This document shows positions 47,370 through 58,578 of a stretch of 64,000 nt of DNA, piece after piece. Numbering within the stretch: position 1 is the first letter of the stretch; each line of letters starts with the position of its first letter. Source of the DNA: Phlebiopsis flavidoalba (lineage: Eukaryota > Basidiomycota > Agaricomycetes > Polyporales > Phanerochaetaceae); the NCBI GenBank assembly GCA_035772785.1, contig JAOCPU010000002.1, positions 558,001 through 622,000 of the forward strand. The letters run 5' to 3'. A program made the translations under genes and the position numbers. The notes under the pieces are model-generated. The model was not told the origin of the DNA and did not search any database. It worked only from the letters and a program-made list of their open reading frames with translations.

Positions 47370-50300
47370 CTAGTCTTCCTCTACTCTTCTTGCTCCACGT
47401 TGATTCTTCTGAAGGCTAAGGAATTAACGGCTCATGCGTTCTCGCAGGCGAGGCCAGCCTGAGAAATCCTGGGTTGAGAGGTAAGGAAGAAATGAATTTG
47501 TTAAGGGTTCATCCACGTGTCGTAAAGGCTAGGATACTGTGGCTGCGCGACGGGGTTCTGATGACATAAATAGCAGAAAATGAGGTTCGTACTCGTTATG
47601 TCACGGAAATAGGGTATTTGACATGTCTACACAGGTAGGCGAAGGAATATATTTATCGGGTGCTTCGGTGACTGCAAGCACTGAACTCTCCGCAACACCT
47701 ACCGCGAGCCGACAGAGGCGAAGATTTGACAGCTGACTACACTATTATCCTGTGCATGTCCGGTGGCTGACTTCAGTTTCGGGGACCACTTTTTGCCACA
47801 AATGGGTCTTGCCAACTGATGGAGTGCTTTCCCTCATCCTATTCGCCTTACTCTTTCTTGTCACGGAGAAGAAAATGGGGTCGTCTCGGGAAGCTTGCCA
47901 CGATCGCTGCATGGGCAACTCGGTGCAATAGCGACGGTAGGAACACAGGGCTATGGAAGTTGATATCCGTATTCCCGAGTACTCCTCTGACCAAATGAGG
48001 CAAAGATAGGATAAACAAGAGGACCCTGTGCCGACCTTTCTAGCAGGTTAGTTGTATTTTAATCATGTAATGGTTCCACAGGTTTCAAAGTGTAGAGGAG
48101 CGAACGAAAGTCCTTTCCTAGGGTTCCTCACACCTGGACACGCGCGTCCCCCCCTGGATGTGTACCCTGGTTCCATGTCTTCTTCTCCATTCCGATCTTT
48201 CCGTCATTTCAGCATATACATTCATTGACCGTGGGTTGATTTCCATAGTGGATCTTGTCTCTGCCTCGCCCAGCTAGCCTGCGTGCTAAGAGAACGCCAA
48301 AGTAACGGCGCACAATTTTTAACAGATACGTCGCAGAGCTTACGAGGCAGAGGCCACTCCGGTGGCAAAGGCAGTGCTCCAGTGTCAACCATTATAAAGT
48401 TGTAAATGTTTCAGCTTTCAATCTCCGGGCTCGCTCACACCGTTTTTAATGGATTGCCTTCTAATAGCATGTGACTGAAGGATGTTTTTACTAGGATTTG
48501 GATGTATTAGGTTGCCTTCCGATGGGATATCCACCGGTCGCCTCCGCATCTTTGGCAGCCCGAGTCCTCGTGGTTGTGACCGTTCTTTCCTCTTATCACG
48601 GTGGCTCTAGCACTTTCGCGTGTCCGTGGATGCAGTGCTTCATGCTCCGTAGCCTGGCCCTCTGCCTGTTCCAGAATAAATCTCAGGGTCCTGCTCAGGC
48701 CACCCAATCCAGCGCTGGACTTTTGGATGGATTTCCTGGAAGGACGTAAGAGCCGAGGCACAGTCGCGCAGCGCGCGTTGTAAGCCTTGTACTTTACATT
48801 CATTGCGTTTTGGCTCACATGGAACGGCCGGCAAATATGAGAATTTCCAAATCATTTTTGTAAGCTACGCCGCCGAGCCTTCTATGTGTTCTGGGAGGGG
48901 GTATCTCCCTGCCACCCACTTGACACTCCAGACCCATTGTCTCCTGCGCAGTGTTCCACCCTCGTCTCTTCAAAATTCCTTCACCATACCATTCACCATC
49001 GCCTGCGTATCCGCCAGACGTATACAATGATCATATTAGCCTTACCATTAACCACACTCATCCCTGACCAACAACTTGTGGATTGGCACGACCGATGTAC
49101 GACAAGGCCAAACCGGTCTACTTCACTCCCATTCCTTCTTAGGGCCGACGACCACTTCCCTCCCATTCAGACTCAGATTATCAACGTGGGAATCATCTCA
49201 ATGGGGCTGCCTGCCGTTGCCGTATTGGAATCGGGTGCAGATCCGGCTGCCGCCCAGAAAAGACATGTCGTTCAATGTGCGTATCAAGGTGCGTCCTTTG
49301 CGTGTACTCACAGCCCCCGCTGACAGGCCACGCCCTTCAAGCAGGCAGATTGTTCGTTCAACGATGGCTCAAGTCACTACAATCTTACGTAGTCAACTCA
49401 GGCTCGAGAGTATATGATGCTCGCCCTTGCGCGGCGCGCGCTGTGTCCGACAGAATAGCCCACAACGCACTAGTGTGTGTCATTCTTTCTCATTCCGCTG
49501 GGTCATCCTCCGTATCTATGTAACCCTGTCGAGACTTCATTTATTCTAGCTGCAGCCAACAGCCAGCAGCGATGTTCACAAAACCCAAGTCAAGATCTAC
49601 AGCTTCACTCGTCAATATGACGCGAAACATCTGAGACGGTCGGGACAAGCGTCAGGCAAAACGAGTGCACCGGTGGCCTGCATAGATACTGCGCTGACTT
49701 GCAGTCTGGAACGGTTCCAGTGCTCGTTAATGAGTGAGTGTCTTTCTAGCAGTGCATCATTAGGTCAGCCTACCCACAAGCGTCTGCACAGCGCTTGTTA
49801 GTTTATGTCGGCGGAGGCTCAGGACGGGCGGCACGGCAGAACGCGGCGCACTCTATCGCAGGAGACATCGCCCAGCGTGTGTGCTGCAGGCATAGTGTCT
49901 CCTGTGAGATAGATGCAACCGTCATAGTCGTTACACACATCCACTAGCACCATTACCCGCCTCGGTGCATTGCCAGCGTGCGCGCGAAAGCGGAATTGGG
50001 CAGCCCCGATTTAAATGACAGACATTATCGCATGCAGGAACGTCGAGTTTGGGTGACGATGTGAATTAGTATCATGTCTTCTATCGCCGGCAGGTGCTAA
50101 GGACTATAAGCACCCGCTGAACCTAACAATGTGTGGTATGTTGAGTGTCATGACAAACAGGCTGCCTCGTTGTATTTGTAGTTCCGAACTCTCCGAGTTC
50201 CGCCTGTTCACAGGCGATCATAAATCCTTACCGCGCTTTAACAAAGCAGTGGTACAAATCCTGTGATGCCTCGTGTTCCGAAGCACTCGTCTGCTTGTGT

Positions 50301-51545
50301 ATTATGTTAACATCTCCGGCCTATATCTCGGCGACTGTAACGAAAGTACATGTACATATGGCGATGAGAATGTGTTTCGACGGGATTGAAGTTTCATTTC
50401 CATCGAGGTTATATCTACCGTGCCCGTACCCTCATGAAGTCGAAATGACATCTGGTGGTTCACACACCATCGCAATCCAGCTGGTCTGAGTAGTCGATTG
50501 GAACTTCTCGAGGTCAGGAGTCGCACATCCAAATAATGTTTTCTTCGGGGTAGCTCGTGTCCATGCTATCTCCTCGACAGATCATGGTAGTCAGAGGTCG
50601 TCTCCGGGGTAACACACTGACACCCCAAGAGGGGGCTCACTCCAAAATCAGGGAACGTCGCATGGGCGCTACCCATGCTTGTCGGTGACTTGCAGCTGCA
50701 TGTGTACGCTCGAGCTTCAAGACGACACTAGTCAGCATTGCAAACACTGGCCGAGGTTTAACGAGCAGAGAGAGACTTTGTGAATAGGACAGCTAATTTC
50801 ATCCTTTTGTGCGCTGTACTTACTACTGATCGTCATACTGTACTTACATCTTACTACACGCCATCTCCCTGAGTGTACCGCTACAAACCGGTAGGCCAGA
50901 TCCAGACCCCGTAGTAACCCCCCCCCTGGAACACTCGAAGAAAAGGGAATTTGCAGGGCTGCGTGGAACCACCAAGGTTAATAGTGGACTTCTGTGCGAT
51001 AAATGTCCAGTCCTCCGCGCTCATCCACGGCGACACGCTACAGTGTACTGGTGCGTCTCCGTGTAACTATTCAAGAAACCTCCGGTGAAGCATTCATCAC
51101 GTTCATTCGCGTATGTCACCCTCATATCGCGATTTTCTAGGAGCGACGATTGAGTCCAGACTGCAAGCCCCCAGTCTATACCCCGCACCCTGTATTTCTA
51201 CGGCAGGTCCAACGGTCTTATTCCAGTGCTTCCGAGTTAGCGACGGTCCCCATCGCAAAAATGCCGCGTCAGATCATCATCTATGCTGGCATTATTGACT
51301 TTGTGTGACTTTATGTAGGTTTGTCTCGTTGGCAAGATCCAAGCAAAAAAAGCCGGATACAGCATTCTTCATTCATCACCCAATTCTGGGGCTCGATCCA
51401 GGCTCTAAGGTTCCTTTTTCACCGACAAACATGAACACGTGCCTGGCCTCCCTTGGGTACGTATATCTCTATCGAGTGTAATCTGTAACTCGGGAACAAA
51501 CACCCGTTATTGATTAATATTGATTCTCCACCTCAGTTCGATTGA
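47370..51545. other. 4.2-kb gene-poor stretch
   Basis: No recognisable family. Frames of 60-145 codons occur around 48,500-49,520 on both strands. An ATG at 49,572 opens MFTKPKSRSTASLVNMTRNI before a stop and could be a short first exon. Nothing is strong enough to call. Confidence 0.35.
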
Positions 51546-51547
51546 AG

Positions 51548-52110
51548 ATGGCTCCTACCAAAGTTCACGGCGCCGAAAGGCATGCGGCCCGGGTACACAT
51601 CAGCGAAGGTTCGTATCTTCTTCAACACTCAGCCATCTATACACGCAGATAAGGGCCACGAAATGCTCCACAACGTAGTCATCAGCTCGGAAGCTTCATC
51701 GACAGTTGACTTTCTCCATACATAACCTTATAATCAACAGACATTCTTACTCAATGCAGCGGTACACGTAACTGCTCAAAACTCTGATTTTGCACAACAG
51801 GACTAGGCATTCCTTACAGTGCGGCGATATGGGGGCGCTTGGCGAACACGTCGCTAGACTCGGAGACCGTGCTACTGGACCACAATGCCTTTTCAAGGAT
51901 CATCGAAACCAAGACTCTGGCCATCTGTGAGTGTATACCTGTGTATTTCGGTTTTTCTAATACCCAAACTCCATTGGCTTTGTTTCGCTTACTCGTTTGC
52001 CCATGCCGTAGGTTTGTGGAGCTCCCCAAAGAAAAAAACTCCCAAAGAGACTATAGAAAACAGTGCCTGTATGCCATCGTCTACGACCGCTTCTTGGCCT
52101 CGTGACAGTG
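51548..52110 (+). CDS. Unidentified protein, candidate exons (weak)
   Basis: ATG at 51,548 opens MAPTKVHGAERHAARVHISEG after a fungal-type leader. A later segment near 51,805-51,925 reads LGIPYSAAIWGRLANTSLDS and ETVLLDHNAFSRIIETKTL, ending at a GTGAGTGT donor. An acceptor GCCGTAG at about 52,011 is followed by FVELPKEK. Splice signals and residue variety suggest a real gene, but I do not recognise the family, and frames disagree between segments. Confidence 0.3.
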
Positions 52111-52119
52111 CGCAATGTC

Positions 52120-55100
52120 GGACGCCTCAACTCCAGAGGGCCCTAGGCTTTGCGGGAACGCTGTTATTACCGCTGACTGCGTTTCGAGACGCACTACTTG
52201 TTCGGGCAAAGTGCAGTGGCCGCGATCACGGCCCAAGAGAAGATGGTGGCTACACCACGCTATAACGTTAGCTCCAGGGCATACTCTGATTGTGATTGCA
52301 CGATCATTCGGGAGAATCCACGCACCTGTGTTTGTACGGGGATACTCCCTCAGACCACGGTCTACAAATGGGATCCGCGGAAGTCTCCGCGGGAAGTAAC
52401 ACGAAGGCGAGCTTGTATCTCTATCTTCTGCCCAGGGTCGCATAGATGCCTCGCTTTCATTCGTTCATTTCCGGCAGTACCGAGGTTACTGTGATCTGGC
52501 CAGTTTACGCTTGACGCTGTGGGCGACGTCCAATGAAGTCGCGGCATTCTCGAACATCACAAACAAAGCACCTATGATGGCGATGGAGAGCATCGAGGAC
52601 ACTTGCCGCATGGAGATCGCCCCGACGGTACGCAGTAACTCGGATATGTCCGCCTTCCAACGCGTGTTTGTAGCTCGCCTTCCGCTTTATCTGGCAGTTT
52701 CCGATGGCCAATGTGCTCTCACCTCGACTCTGCGTGTTGGTGAGACATTTTCTATTGTTTTACGCGTTATGGTCCCGCACCAACCGCATTTCGTACTTGT
52801 GTGCATTTACCGGGACTCGTTTCGACTATCATTCTTGCACCTCCCATACACGCATCCAATGACTGCAGTTCGCAGGCATTACTATAAGCTTCGCGTCTAG
52901 TAACGCCCGCATGCTTTGGGTCTAATAGGCTTCTATACCAGAAACACTGCCCGTGGCAATATCTGGCGTCATCCGCTGGCGTTGGCGGGTGTGTCTTACT
53001 CGTGGTCATGAGACAACAGCTGACACGCTGTAATTGCCGTGCAGCCCGGATGGAGCTCGCGCTACCATCTACATTCAATGGTCAGTCAGCGGATTTTGCA
53101 TCAATCCGTCAATATTATCCTACAACTGATATGATGATATTTTGAACAGTGTGTCTCCCTTCAAGAATGCAGTGATGTAGTCTCGAAGAGATTTCTTTTT
53201 GTCACTGGGCCATTGAAACACATTGGATCCCCCTGTCAAGACTGTATCATCCGCGCATTGTCTTTCTGCCCCAATCAACTCCGCTTCGCGTTATCATCCG
53301 CCGACTCCGCGCCGAACTCAACATGTCGAGGATATCGCCCGACCAAAGACCCTGTCAGCCCTGAATACCGTAGTATATGCGTGGGAGATAGCGAGTCCCA
53401 CAGAACCTCGAGAGCTACTGTAAGTTTGATATGCGTGTCGGATGCAAGTGGCACTACGGGCGATCCGTGGTGCAGCGGTCTAGGACACGCGCATTTGGTA
53501 AGTCAGGAAGCATTTCCTGGCTGCGCGCTGTGCCGCTCATATTATCAACAGTCTCATAAACGTCTGGTATCATGTCTTGCTACTCAGCAACAACCCGCCG
53601 ATGCCTTGGCATTGCGAGAAGTTTTTTTCTAAGGGACTGGCAGCAACATCTCCGTCAATTTTACAGGTTCGTTTAGGCGAGACCCTCGAGGCCAGGGTTC
53701 TCAATGGGAAGGGTTATATCGACCACTCCTCGAGGCATTGCCCGTTATTGGTATTTTTTCCCCCAGTATCTGCAAGGCTGACACGCCCTTTCTCCGAGGA
53801 TTCACAGGTGATCGTCATTCGCATATGGAGTTAGCTATTACAGGCATTTGTACAGGATTGTCTCGCGAGTGGATGCCCAGTAAATGCCCCTCTTAATTTC
53901 TCGCAGGTACGTGCATGCATTTTCTCATTCAATGCTCCCAAGACGTGCTGTCAGTTTGCAAACTTTACCGCGGAAAAATACATCGGATAAGCGTTTCACT
54001 CACTACATTTTACGATATGGAGTATCTTTATGTTAATCGGTCACACGTTCTGTGTGTTCCGTTCCGTGGACATATTCTGGCTCAGCGGTGCGGTGAGTTC
54101 CAAGAAAGAATCATGTGTTCACGGCGGTCTCGCTACCCTTCAGCATATTTGTTTGAGTACTATATGATTCTCGCCAAGGTCATTCGTGCCTTCGTAGTTG
54201 ATTGACCCACTCTGTCACACAGGGCATCAGGGAGCCTCCATTTGGACACGCATCACACGCGGAAATCTGCTTATTTACAAAGGTTTGAGCAGCAAGTTCA
54301 TTCATACACCTGTACACTGCTGAAAATGACTCGTATAGAGACCACGTCCAGAATTGGCTGTGTACGCGAGACTTCACAGCGTGTGTCTTAGCCTTTATGA
54401 TAGACGTACGTCACCCTGTAGATCGCATTTTACTTGGAATCATTAAGCTCATGGCATCGAGGATCAGCGTGCGAGTAAGTATGTCAACGATTTGCCCTCT
54501 GGCCCACACACCACGGATCCTGCCTTTCAGTCGACTAGCCTCGCCGCTCACGCAAGCTCACGTCACGAGGATCTAGCATAGCCTTATCGAGCCAATTCAG
54601 TCCTCGAAGATCTCTTCGGCATGAGGAGCGCCCGCATTTCGGCAGGATTCAGTCGGGCGGGTTTCAATCTTCTGTCGCTCCAAGAGACAGGGGTAGAAAA
54701 GGGGACGTTGCCTCTCTTTGTCGCTTTTGTGCATGCCCCCTGGCGCGTTGCATGACCCAAAGGGACGAACTGCGGCCTGCGGCCACAATTGAAGGTGAGC
54801 GGACCCTTGAGCACGATCTGTCCTCATACCATTACTTACGCGATAGCTCGCGTACGTATGTATGTATAATGAGCTATCGAAGAGGCTCTAAAACGTGCAT
54901 TTCAACTTACTTCCCGGTCTCTGCTACCGGGGGTACGTATGTGAAATTTGGCAGGCCATGCCATTACTCTCCCACGTTTCGTGGCACAGAGCGGTGATGC
55001 GTACAGTACGGAGGTTTACACTGAATTTTCTGCAATCAGCTCCGATTCATTCAGGCAGAAGACCCGTTCATCGGGTCAACGAGTACATATCGACGGTAGA

Positions 55101-55700
55101 CTTGATGGGCACCGACAACTGTTCGAGCACACCTGCCTTTTCCGTATGTGATAATCGGAGTTGCACCGTGTAGGCTACCAACTAAGAACTTAGATGATCT
55201 GACGGCGCAGACCTGGACGCGCGCAATTTTCATCCTTCATATCCAATTCTACACTCACCACAACCTCCAGACGAGGCTCGACCGCCATACTATGTAGCCC
55301 CGACCGCTGCTAGAACCTTTATCTAAGTCGGATGGAAAACCCAGTACGTGCCAGGGAAGTGCAGTTGCTATGGATGGAACAGGAAGAGATCCTCGCCGCC
55401 GGCATACAGGGCGACCCGCTACAACGGTCGTCTTTACAGGGTCGTACCACACCGCCACGGAGCCTAATGTCACTGCAGCGCCTCGCCGGGAAGAACGACT
55501 ACCAATGCATTTCAGCCACGAGCGAGGCTCCAAAACCTAGAAACGGCGGCGGAGCGCAGCTCGTTGACCCCCGGGGGCCCACTCTGCGATATGATGGTAG
55601 TAGAAGCTCATGGTACAGCTTGAACCAAGGCCGAACCGAAAGTCTCATGAATCGCCGCATAGAGTCCTTCGCTGCTCTGAATGGGACCTGATGGTGTGCT
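52120..55700. other. 3.6-kb stretch of unassigned frames
   Basis: Frames of up to 139 codons (for example plus 53,213-53,632, containing ARPKTLSALNTVVYAWEIAS in a neighbouring phase, and plus 55,332-55,691) might be fragments of frame-shifted genes. None matches a family I know. Confidence 0.35.
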
Positions 55701-55917
55701 GGATTGAGCTAAACAAATCTATTAATACGAATGAAACTTCGCGATACTGAACTTCCGCCATGAACCCTTCCAAGCGCTCCAAGACGAATACTTCTTGCAA
55801 GAACCACGGGGAGCTAGCACAAAACTAATGGGGTAAGTACAGAATGAAGATGAAATGGAGTCTAAGGTATCAGCAAATGAACAGAATAAACTATGGCTAC
55901 AGATGGGGTATGAGGGT

Positions 55918-57066
55918 TCATGGTACAGAAGGGAGGGCACGTAGGGCTTCGTTGTCAAGGGCGTGACGAGGTTGATAACGGCGGTTACCTGTATAAAGCA
56001 AGGGAGCCATCGCCTTGCGATTGAATTGAGCAATCGATATTGTTGGGTCCGTCCAATATTCGAGACCAGCACGCCCATTTCCGAGAATCCAATCAGGGTC
56101 CCGACGCGCGGGGAGGCGGTGCTCCTGGGAGAATTGGAGGACTGTCCAACGAGCGTTTGATGGATTCTCTTGGAGGAGGCTGGGGAGAACGGGGCGGTGC
56201 GACGGGACAGGCGGGTGTTGTCGGCTGATATGGCTGCGTACAACGCACAGGAAACTCTATGAGTGCAACAGACGTGTTCGGGTCATCCTGTTCGCCATCT
56301 GCACGTGCCCGAGTCTTTGAATATCGCGCGGGTTGGTATTTGCCATCAGGAATGGTGTGGCGAATAGATGATAGCTCGGGCATATCGTCGATTGTTAACA
56401 GTTGGTGACCGGTTTCTGGAGAGCGGTAGGCAACTGTTACAATAGCGAGAGCATCAGCGCGCATTCTACTCATCACCGGGGAGTCATACCAAGGTGCCAC
56501 TTCCGCCGCCCCTCCGGCGTTTCGACGTAGACGGAATATGTTTGCTTGATCAACCGATTGTGGTACCTGTGGCGAAAGCCGACCGAACGGTTGAGCGCAT
56601 AGTCTAGACAAGCAGCATGTGAGTGGGACGGTTGGACTCACATGGCGGCGAAGAGCGCAGCGTCTCCCACTTCTGGAAGCTTCTCTTGATTAAAACAAGA
56701 AATCTGCGTAAAAGATAGATACATGAGCGCGGTCAGGCATTCGGTGGTAGCGCCCCACTACCTTGGTTAGACGGCTGGCCCCCCAGCGTCTGGAAATCCG
56801 TCCATCGTTCTAACCCGTCCTGCTGACAGACGTTAATTTCTACTAAAAATAAGCGCGAACTTTCCGACACGTACCCCGGCTGCTTCAATAGTTGGTGTCC
56901 GCTCCTCCCAGACGAAAACACAGCCGGAATGTATGGCTCTTCTCTCTTCAATGCTGAGTCGACGCGAGACAATGGGGAGGATTCCAAGAGAAACAGCGTG
57001 AAAGATGACGTTACAGTCAAAGACGGACCTGACCTGCACACCGGTGCACGTTGGTCGCTGGACCAT
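55918..57066 (-). CDS. WOPR-domain (Gti1/Pac2 family) transcriptional regulator B
   Basis: Fungal morphogenesis/virulence-type regulator family. Start MVQRPTCTGVQVRSVFDC at complement 57,064-57,066. The N-lobe continues VIFHAVSLGILPIVSRRLSI, EERRAIHSGCVFVWEER and TPTIEAAG to a GTACGTGT donor (56,873). After a CAGCAG acceptor (about 56,820) comes GLERWTDG and a frame-shifted WGPSR. EKLPEVGDAALFAAM ends at GTGAGT (56,640). The C-lobe begins after CGCCACAG (56,568) with YHNRLIKQTYSVYVETPEG and RRKWHL, then an intron (GTATGA...AACAG, about 56,430-56,490). It continues AYRSPETGHQLLTIDDMPEL and IPDGKYQPARYSKTRARADG, then a Pro-rich tail (PPRSPQPPPRESIKRSLDSP). After a further frameshift a plausible end is DNEALRALPSVP with TGA at 55,918-55,920. 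All core WOPR motifs are present. Confidence 0.87.
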
Positions 57067-57069
57067 GGT

Positions 57070-58490
57070 GGATGTTCGGTAGAGGCGAGGATGGAGACAA
57101 AGGCGCCGAAAACGCACGGGATTATAAGGCGGGCGGAATATAGGACGATCGGAAGAAACTGGTGGGATGAATCTGAGGATGATTATGATGGTTGTAGTGA
57201 AAACGTGATGTTTGCAAGACGCGACCCCTGGGAAAGGCAGAACGAGCCTCGAGAGCGGACGGCGCCCCGTGAACTGTTGCGGTCGAAGGTCGCCTCGGCG
57301 AAGGCGTCAGGCTACTGATCTCTCCGACTCGCTTGATGAGGTGTTACAGCAGGTGATGTATGCGAAGCTCCTCGTAAGAACTCGCACTCCGAGTGGATAC
57401 CATACAAACTTCTGGCTGCCGTCAGAATACAAGGGGCAGATCATGGGCGGCATACAGCTGGCCGTATCATCCGGTAAGGCGGTAATAGTACTCTGCGCGT
57501 TGTGGCTCTTGTCTGTTCTTTGTGAGATAGGCGAGGCTCAGTTTGATTGTACGCGTCGACGTTTTGCTAGCGATTGCCGCGCATCCAATGTGCCAGCTAT
57601 CCCGAAATCTCTTCAAGCATGCATCGTGTATAGGCGGATATTCACAGTACACCGCAATATAGTATGATAAAGACGGGCAAGCTCACCTATTGGCAGCCGT
57701 TACACGAGGAGCAATTGGACGGGACCAGAAGAAACCAGACTCTACTCATGGCTGTTATGCGCGAAGAATGTGCGTGTGAAGAGGATCGGCATAAGGCTGT
57801 TTCTGTTGCAGGCCTGCGCGTCATCTTGTTTAGACAACTGACAAGGCATCAAAGACCCACCTGCATGGGCAGACGAGCTGCCTGCGAGGCATCACACATA
57901 AAGTTGCTCCCGTCTTCAATGCAGTTGTGAGCTGCTTCTATTTACTCCTAGGGGATGAGAAAACAATCATCGTGGGAAACAGATTCCGACACGGGGGAAG
58001 GCGGCAATGTTGCCACACCACGTGACTATCGCAGTGTGAGCATCGCCCTCCGCTCGCGCATGTTCTGTCCCGGTTTTCTCATACGCTACCCCTTCATCAA
58101 CAACATTTACTCGACGGCATCATAGGATAACTCTGATTGACTTCGACCCAGGGCCCAATCTGTTGAATTTATCAACCCCCTAGACCTGTCAGCACTTGCC
58201 TTAAACGTTAACGAGAGCCGTTGCGGACGATGCCCGAGATGCCCTCAAATATTCGTTGCAATACGGGCATCTACAGCTTTTGGATTTATGCTTCGCGCAG
58301 CTCGACAGGCTATGTATGTACCCCCTGAATTCTGTGCATCGGACAAATTACGAGTTTTTAATCCTGAAAGTCATGACATTGGACCTCCTTCGGACCCCCG
58401 CCGAATCCCGAAGGCGGTCACCGCCATCAGTGTGCGCGCTGTAACATGTCTTGAACAGCCTGATACTCCGCCACGCCCGATACTGCCTCG
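57070..58490. other. Spacer between divergent WOPR-B and aspartic protease genes
   Basis: 1.4 kb holding both promoters. A 151-codon plus frame (57,212-57,667) contains a hydrophobic stretch, KAVIVLCALWLLSVLCEIGE, but no family; it may be chance or an unrecognised small gene. Confidence 0.35.
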
Positions 58491-58493
58491 GCC

Positions 58494-58500
58494 CTTTAAA
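58494..58500 (+). promoter_or_regulatory. TATA-like element of the aspartic protease gene
   Basis: CTTTAAA, 79 bases before the ATG at 58,579, followed by a pyrimidine-rich leader (TCTCTTCTCTCCTCTCC), a common arrangement in basidiomycete core promoters. Confidence 0.4.
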
Positions 58501-58578
58501 ACGCGGATCGCGTCCAGCTATGACCATTTTCTCTTCTCTCCTCTCCTTCCCCCCTTCTTGTCAGGCTTTGCTTGTGCG

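Noticed and set aside
50112..50122. ACCCGCTGAAC, as at the 5' end of fungal large-subunit rRNA
   Set aside because: Only 11 bases match; the following bases do not continue as LSU rRNA, and no ITS or 5.8S sequence is near.
53463..53505. tRNA-like 5' half (TGGTGCAGCGGTCTAGGAC)
   Set aside because: No T-arm or pairing acceptor stem follows within tRNA length.
56929..57318. 129-codon plus frame rich in charged residues
   Set aside because: Largely antisense to the conserved N-lobe of WOPR B.
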